From NCBI RefSeq assembly GCF_000275845.1, contig NW_006766919.1, forward strand, positions 140,288-204,287: a stretch of DNA of 64,000 bases, written 5' to 3'. Of this stretch, positions 58,434 to 64,000 are shown piece after piece; positions within the stretch are counted from its first letter, which is position 1, and every line of letters begins with the position of its first letter. The position numbers and the translations under genes are program-made. This stretch comes from Dichomitus squalens LYAD-421 SS1 (lineage: Eukaryota; Basidiomycota; Agaricomycetes; Polyporales; Polyporaceae). The notes under the pieces are model-generated. The model was not told the origin of the DNA. It saw nothing but the letters and a program-made list of their open reading frames with translations, and did not search any database.

Positions 58434-59409
58434 TCAAGGATGTTCACCAAGCCGTCCCTTGACCGGCTCGAGCTCGAACGTGTTCCAGAAGTCCCTGCTG
58501 TCCATCGCCCGGCCGATGCGCTCGGGCGTCCTTGGTAGGGCCCGGACACCATGTTCGTCCATGAGCTCTCTGACCCACTTCCCCTGTTTCCCCTCCTCTC
58601 CCCAAGCGGACGCGAGATCCCACCAGTCATACACCCGGCCGTCCGTGAGCAGCCAGCGCTCGCCGTTTGCGCGGTCGAAATGTTCGTGCACGGCCAAGAT
58701 GGCGCGCGAGACGTCCAGGCCGTGTATCATGTGAATGCTACCCTACATGCGCATGTGAGGGAGACAATCAGCTTGCGGATCGACTATCGGTCATACCTTT
58801 TGTGTCAATGCGTCTTTGGAAGGTGCAACGCGCGGGATCCAGTTCTTCAAGTTTCTTGGACCACCCCAGAGCCCACAGAGATCGAGCACCGTGGTGGGGA
58901 CTTTCGGAGCTAGCGCGAGGAGCTCCGTCTCGGCCCGCGCACGGTCATTTGATTCGTCGAACTTCGAGTGACGGTCTGCCCATGTATGACTGCCGTCTTG
59001 CAGCGTCGGCCCACCCTGCATTCATTCACAAGTCCTACTTCAATGCAGATCCCACCAGAAACCGCGACAAGGAGTAGATACGCCTTACGTCCCAAATCCC
59101 GGTGGAACCAAGCTGGATGAAAGCAGCACTTGGCCCCTCTGCGTGTGTCTGTTGGTACAGCTCGACCAACCGTTCTGACGCTCCCGGGACCTTGATGGGA
59201 AATGTGATGAGCACGGTTTTCGCGTTCGGCAAGGCCTGGAAAGGCGCTGGGTTAGTGGAATGCGGGTCAAACTCGAACGCAATGGTGTCGTCTCGGCCGC
59301 TACGGGAAGTGGCTGCATAGGAGATGCCGCGTTCTTTGCATAGAGGAATGAGGAAGGTAGATGTCCAGCCAGCACCCAGAATGAGGAGATCGAAGATTAT
59401 CACAGCCAT
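58434..59409 (-). CDS. NAD(P)-binding Rossmann-fold protein (atypical SDR type)
   Basis: Probable nucleotide-dependent reductase or epimerase; substrate unknown. ATG at 59409 starts MAVIIFDLLILGAGWTSTFL, with the dinucleotide-binding turn GAGWTS. Exon 1 then has AATSRSGRDDTIAFEFDP, VLITFPIKVPGASERLVELY and FIQLGSTGIWD, an atypical SDR catalytic strand. A 60-bp intron follows. The second exon reads GGPTLQDGSHTWADRHSKFD, DLCGLWGGPRNLKNWIPRV, and the third MIHGLDVSRAILAVHEHFDR, WLLTDGRVYDWWDLASAWG; the Tyr in this last segment is typical of the YeeZ/atypical SDR-5 group. The end at 58434 (GRLGEHP) may instead be an intron boundary, GTGAAC being a weak donor. Confidence 0.7.
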
Positions 59410-60857
59410 GCTGGTCTCTAAGAGGCCACTGCAGGCTTCGATTCCTCCTCAAGTACCGGCGACGAGGTTCTGAAGGAGGTAACATGTTTGTCTTCCCACG
59501 GACCCCACGAACAACGGCCCGATGGCTTGCGTCGACGCTGAGCGCCAGTGGCCTACGCCCGGTTCACCGGCCCGAACATCGACGTGTAGTCCCATCGTAA
59601 ATCCATCGTAATCAGAGCCACTGTAGGATCATTACCTGGTTGGGTGTCTCGTCGCAATCCCCCTTGGAAGTTTTGATAGATTCGTGTTATATACTAATCG
59701 CATTCATTGTGCTGGGTGGAGCAAGTGTAAGATTAAGATGGGACACGAAGAGACCGTGACATGGTTGTCTCAACGTGGCTCAAGTCACGATGCTTCTATG
59801 ATGGGAGTCATGTGACGCGGCGTCCTACAGCTCAATGCCCCCGCCAGTGGTTGTATTTCTGTATGCACTTCAATGAATGATCAGCCCATGTAACATACAT
59901 GGCGAGATAATAGTATGTATTGTCATTGTCGTCAGAGTACATGACGGCCTTATCATCACCTCGCCCCGCCGACGTTTGCAATGGCGAGCTTAGTATGCGT
60001 TGCCAATTTGTCGTCTTTGTGAGAGATCTCGGCCGTTGCAATTTGCGTCAAGCTGTTCTGAAAATCTTCCCGGAATCACTGTGCTCGGATCAGCCTGCAT
60101 TTCATGAGCCCCTAGTGGATGGCAGCGTGTTGATGTATATTCGAGTCTCGGTATGCTTCTGGACAACTCCCAATCGATGTCGATGCTGAAAACTGTCCTC
60201 CAGGTTATGGACCATCCATCGCATATTGGGTCAGCAAAATTCGTGGAAGGCCGGCTCATCACAAGAGGCATCCTTGTGACATCCATCGCTCAGGAAGTTC
60301 TGGCGTTCCTGGTGAGTAGGCATATAGCACCGATTTCGTCGGAAGGGATCTAATTGGCGCGGATATCATTTTCAGGATCGTGAGCTCGCGAGAGGCGATC
60401 CGCTCCGACACAACGACCTAGAGATCGGTCTGGAGCACCTAGATCTTATCGATGTTAAGGCCGAGAACGATGGGTCACGGGTCGTGCTCGTACCTATGCT
60501 CGCGTTGTCGCTAACTGGTATTTAGTGAGAAACGTCGGTTTAGACTAGGGAGCAGCGCGGACCGTGTCCGTACTCAAGATGTGAGCCAAACGTAACTGCA
60601 ACATGTATGAGACCTGTGATGAAAGCGCGAGCTGCATGGGACAAGGCGGGGTTTGAGTATGCATCAGGTCACACAATTTGTCAAACTGCAGGGATGAACA
60701 TACCAATGACGAACATCTGAAAGCTACGCTCGCATGAGATAGCTACAAACGTCCTCGACTCGAGCTGGAGGCTCACCCTACGTTTCCGACCTCTACCGTC
60801 TTCTCAGTTCTCGTCGACTTGACTTAGAGCAGTATTACTCCTCCAGTCTACGTATGA
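59410..60857. other. intergenic, no confident gene
   Basis: A plus-strand patch at 60150-60530 can be read as LQVMDHPSHIGSAKFVEGRL followed by ELARGDPLRHNDLEIG, resembling protein but without a family or a clear start. No repeats noted. Confidence 0.35.
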
Positions 60858-61118
60858 TCAATTCCGCCAGAACATAGCGATTGGGTCTTCGTAAGTCAGG
60901 GAGATATCACAGAGGTCTGGACCGAGATTGCAGCAGTTTGGCTGTGCGGATGAATTACAGGCAAATATCGTCAATTGCCTGTAGTCAGGAATATGTCCAC
61001 TGCACTCATTATTCACCAAAGCACGGCGCACGTTCAACTGCGCCCAATGATCATTAGTGACTGCATAGCGTAAGATAGCAAGACACATGCGACATAAAAA
61101 TACACAAAACCTGTACAT
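60858..61118 (-). CDS. small Cys-rich hypothetical protein
   Basis: An 86-codon ATG frame (MYRFCVFLCRMCLAILRYAV). The second half, NNECSGHIPDYRQLTIFACN then SSAQPNCCNLGPDLCDI, has the Cys spacing of small secreted proteins, and the hydrophobic start could be a signal sequence. No family recognised; it could also be an exon of a longer gene. Confidence 0.35.
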   Translation of the reverse strand: MYRFCVFLCRMCLAILRYAVTNDHWAQLNVRRALVNNECSGHIPDYRQLTIFACNSSAQPNCCNLGPDLCDISLTYEDPIAMFWRN

Positions 61119-61175
61119 GGTGTGAGCTATGAGTCCATCGTGAGTGTAGTCGATCGGAGGACGACGTCGGATGCA

Positions 61176-62322
61176 TCATGAGACCTCTTCCATGTCGTCA
61201 TCATCCTCGTCGTCGTCGTCATCTTCTTCGTCTTCGCCCTCCATCTTGATGTCCTCGACCTTGACGCCGCTTGGTCCGGGAACATCCTCCGCCTTCATCT
61301 ACGCAGGAGACGACCATCAGGCTTGATTGGATATCCCACAGATTTTGTTTACGCACCCCTTCCCCCTTGTAGTTCGCCATGAGCTCCCAACTGCCATTGA
61401 ACTCTCCACTCCTGTGAAGGAAGGCGATCTCGCTGAGCACCTCCTTGAGGTACGCCTCGGGCTGTTGGGTGCGCTCGCGCAAAGCCTTGATAGACCACCG
61501 CTCGCGCTCTTGGAACGCCTTGAAGAGCTCGTCGAGCAGCTGGTCGCGCGGCATACGGGCCATCCGCTCGAACTGGCCCTTCGCAGGTTTTGCTTTCGGA
61601 CGCTATCGGAGTGACCGTGAGCCTCCCTTGTGCCCTCAAACCAGAATACAACCGTGAAAGCGTACGACGAGGCTGAAAGGCGAGTGTTGCGCCGCGCCGC
61701 TCGTGAGCATATTGATGTTCCCGCGCCCGCCGGGGACCGCGTCCTCGATCATGCGTATCCGCCTCGTGGGCTGGTTCGCGCTCAGGTTGCGCATCTTGAG
61801 CCGCTGCCTGTAGCGGTCCGTCAGGATCGGTCGGAGGTTGCACTCGTGCTTGACGCGGCCGGTGAGGATCGTCGTGCGCGCGCGCGACTGCGTGCCGGGC
61901 TCCTTCTCGCGCTCTGCGACGACGATCTGATTCTCGACGTCGTCGTTGACCATGTCCATCTCGTACTCCTCGGCCTCGGCGCCCGTCTCGGGATTCGGGG
62001 GCAGGAGGAGCATGATGCGCGGCTTTTTGCCCGTCGCGGTTTCGGCGTTGTGGTAGACACGGATGGTAGCGAGGGGGACGCCCTCTTCGTCGATTGCGGA
62101 CCAGCGCTCCATGAGGTGTCTGGGGATCTTCACCGAGGGCAGATTGTAGGAGCTCGGGGACGCTAGAGTGTGCTACAGGCATACCTTCACGAGCCACACT
62201 CGCCCATTCCCTGCATCCATCATGAGGGGCTCGTCCGGGTCTGGTTGGCTGTCCTCGTTCTCGCCGTTCACGGAGTCGAACCGCTTGGAATCCTCCTCCT
62301 CAACCATGGTAGGGTCCTCCAT
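61176..62322 (-). CDS. tfg2: transcription initiation factor TFIIF subunit beta (Tfg2/RAP30)
   Basis: RNA polymerase II general transcription factor. ATG at 62322 gives MEDPTMVEEEDSKRFDSVNG and GRVWLVK, then an intron. Exon 2: IPRHLMERWSAIDEEGVPLA (the beta-barrel entry), ENQIVVAEREKEPGTQSRA, TILTGRVKHECNLRPILTDR. Exon 3: VRPKAKPAKGQFERMARMPR then QLLDELFKAFQERERWSIKA, LRERTQQPEAYLKEVLSEIA, LHRSGEFNGSWELMANYKGE, the RAP30 winged-helix C-terminal domain. Exon 4 is an acidic tail (MKAEDVPGPSGVKVEDIKME, then a run of Asp/Glu) ending at TGA 61176-61178. Four exons, about 300 residues, in line with the family. Indoleamine dioxygenase follows upstream on the same strand. Confidence 0.93.
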
Positions 62323-62723
62323 TTCGCGCGTTCTATATATATAAGTGCAACAGCCGCAAGAAAGCCAGGAGGATGGGGACAGACGGCGCAGAGAAGAACA
62401 AGGTCAAGGCGGCTTGCCACCACCGTCTCGCAGCCACAAGACTCTCCATGCAAGCGCCGAAGCGTGGGCTAGCGCCTCGGGGCCCAATGCCGGACCGGCC
62501 TTGCCGGGTCATGGTCCATAACTCCATACTAGGGGAGTTTCGATCGATTCTTGAAGCGTTGAAATTCGGAGCGTCAAGAAGAGTAGCAGACTTAATGTCA
62601 ACCGTATTGTAGGATGATTTAAGTTCATTCGGAAAGTCATGCAAGTTGCGAACATAATAGCACACCAAATTAATGATACATACAACACCGACATCTAAGT
62701 AGTTCAACGGATGATCTCACATG
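62323..62723. other. intergenic, promoter of TFIIF beta
   Basis: A TATATATATA stretch at about 62333-62342 lies 11-20 bp upstream of the TFIIF beta ATG, probably within its promoter or 5' UTR. No gene. Confidence 0.5.
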
Positions 62724-63899
62724 CTAATGGGTTGGGCGGCCTAACAGCGCACCAGCAGTCTGATCCCTGACCCCCTTCACAAATTGGAACGCGTCCGTGC
62801 CACCTGTTCCCTTTGGCCCACCCTGGCTAGGCTCTCCAGTGTGTGCCTGGCGCGAGGGGATGAGGATGTACAGCGCGACGATGCGCACATGCTCGTCGCG
62901 GAACTCCTTGAGCGCCGTGACCGCAACGTCGTATGCCTCGCGCAATGCCTCGTTCTCGGTCTGCTCTACAAGCGTCCGGAGAGGGCGTGGATTCGCCTGC
63001 AGGTGGCGGAGGAACGCGCGGTGATGGCGCGGCATGTATGACTGCATGCGGGTCAGGAAGGGAACCTTGGGCGGGACCGGCGCCGAGCTGAATGTTGACG
63101 TCGGGGGCGAGGGGGGTGGAGCGGATGAAGAGGCAGAGGCAGAGGCAGAGGCAGAGGCAGGTCGCGCTTGGCCGTGGAAGTCGGAGTGGGAGTACCTGTC
63201 AACCCCAAGGAAGATATCGAGCGCGTGGACGAGCGAACTCTGCCCGGCACTCGGGCCGGAGAGTTCGGTCGGCTCCTCGAGGGTCGGATCGAGCTCGATG
63301 CCGTCAAAGACCCACTTCCGCCCGCGCGTGTCCGAGTCGGCGCCCTTGAACCAGGGCCGGATCTGGTTGTAGAACATGGTCGGGTCGCAGCCCTCGCGCA
63401 CGGCCGCGAGCAGCGCCTGCATGTCCTTGATGACGTCCGCGAGTATGCGGAGGTAGTCTGTGATACGTCTGTGCGCGATCTCGTCCCCCACGAACGCTTC
63501 GTCCATGATCGCGCGCATAACCGAGAGCGCCTCGACGCCCCGGAGCTCGATGCGCGCGGAGGAGAGGTAGAACTCCTCTTCGTCGCGCGTGCCGGTGAAG
63601 AGCGTCAGACAGCGCAGGTTGTGCAATTCTGCCTTGGGCTGGAAAAGCACATTCGTCGCGAGTGGGGTCTTGAACGCCCAATTGTAAAGAACGTCATCCG
63701 AATAGGTCAGGACTGGTGGCAGCTGCAGTTGCGCGCACACCTGGAGTAGGGGGACAGTGACAGGGGGTGGTATATGGATCTCCCGCATTGTACTTGGCAT
63801 GGTGTGTACGTAGAAGTGCATCACCCATGCGAGAACATGGTGCGCGCGCCGAAGCAGAATTTCCGAGTTCTTCAGCTCAGTGATGGACAATATCGGAAG
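62724..63899 (-). CDS. indoleamine 2,3-dioxygenase, 5' end beyond the window
   Basis: Heme enzyme opening the indole ring of tryptophan to N-formylkynurenine, first step of kynurenine/NAD synthesis. Readable from LPILSITELKNSEILLRRAH (exon start 63899, acceptor at 63900-63901) to the stop at 62724. Motifs: LTYSDDVLYNWAF, LFTGTRDEEEFYLSSARIEL, WFKGADSD.. then ELSGPSAGQSSLVHALDIFL, MQSYMPRHHRAFLRHLQANP, ALREAYDVAVTALKEFRDEH followed by VRIVALYILIPSRQ, in which the His is the proximal heme ligand. An Ala/Ser/Pro-rich insertion of about 40 residues sits between FLGVDRYS and FLTRMQSYM. The N-terminal exon(s), including the expected early residues, lie past base 64000. Confidence 0.9.
   Translation of the reverse strand, partial: LPILSITELKNSEILLRRAHHVLAWVMHFYVHTMPSTMREIHIPPPVTVPLLQVCAQLQLPPVLTYSDDVLYNWAFKTPLATNVLFQPKAELHNLRCLTLFTGTRDEEEFYLSSARIELRGVEALSVMRAIMDEAFVGDEIAHRRITDYLRILADVIKDMQALLAAVREGCDPTMFYNQIRPWFKGADSDTRGRKWVFDGIELDPTLEEPTELSGPSAGQSSLVHALDIFLGVDRYSHSDFHGQARPASASASASASSSAPPPSPPTSTFSSAPVPPKVPFLTRMQSYMPRHHRAFLRHLQANPRPLRTLVEQTENEALREAYDVAVTALKEFRDEHVRIVALYILIPSRQAHTGEPSQGGPKGTGGTDAFQFVKGVRDQTAGALLGRPTH
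63126..63158. repeat. (GAGGCA)n microsatellite inside the dioxygenase gene
   Basis: About five tandem GAGGCA units; on the coding strand they read TGCCTC and encode the (Ala-Ser)n run of the insertion in indoleamine 2,3-dioxygenase. Confidence 0.8.
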
Positions 63900-64000
63900 C
63901 TGTGCGTCGAACGTGGAACCGGTTCGGGGCCGGGTGGATACAGAAAATAGACATTAGTGGTCGCCCCTTCGCATGACTAAGGGACACGACGGGGGGAGGC

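Noticed and set aside
61349..62197. 282-codon minus-strand frame in the TFIIF beta gene
   Set aside because: Out-of-frame shadow; the spliced TFIIF beta frame is conserved.
63168..63749. 193-codon plus-strand frame
   Set aside because: Antisense to indoleamine dioxygenase.
1..64000. CRISPR arrays, plasmid or phage features
   Set aside because: Intron-rich eukaryotic nuclear sequence; no regularly spaced repeats of that kind.

Overview
The window is nuclear DNA from a filamentous basidiomycete, most likely an Agaricomycete; a wood-decay polypore type is a guess. Support comes from densely packed genes broken by many 45-75 bp GT..AG introns, cytochrome c, a telomere-side-independent set of eukaryotic genes (TFIIF beta, a Dsn1-type kinetochore subunit, a NatB acetyltransferase) and an intron-containing tRNA-Leu. 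Most products had to be read across several exons, so internal splice sites are predictions while start, stop and family calls are firmer.

Layout. 0.4-1.5 kb: Ala-rich secreted-type protein. 2.5-4.7 kb: galactokinase (nine exons), then tRNA-Leu(CAA). 5.7-7.1 kb: first of four related medium-chain (ToxD-like) reductases. 7.6-16.2 kb: an unknown basic nuclear-type protein, an F-box/LRR protein and a Pps1-like dual-specificity phosphatase. 16.2-21.8 kb is gene-poor. 21.8-23.5 kb: Ser/Pro-rich protein with an Hsp20-like C-terminus. 24.5-32.5 kb: three more reductases surrounding a galactose mutarotase; one reductase copy carries a 7-nt frameshifting deletion. 33.9-44.6 kb: housekeeping block (Naa20, DHHC palmitoyltransferase, Dsn1, APH-like kinase, sirtuin, cytochrome c). 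45.6-46.4 kb: two MITEs lying 5 bp apart. 47.2-51.4 kb: GH18 chitinase and the PP1 inhibitor Ypi1. 52.5-58.2 kb: HET-domain gene, a hAT-type MITE, a CACTA-like element and an SLAC1/Ssu1-type transporter. 58.4-63.9 kb: Rossmann-fold protein, small Cys-rich ORF, TFIIF beta and indoleamine 2,3-dioxygenase, which runs off the right edge.

How the parts relate. Galactose mutarotase and galactokinase are the first two steps of galactose entry (Leloir pathway). They lie 24 kb apart, both next to ToxD-like reductases; mutarotase shares a 376-bp divergent promoter with one of them. The reductases look like products of local duplication with partly conserved promoters. The rest looks like unrelated housekeeping genes. 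I found no convincing undescribed multi-gene system. The most novel-looking material is the cluster of non-autonomous transposons with intact target-site duplications and several genes with lesions at invariant residues (reductase copy C, DHHC enzyme, sirtuin).
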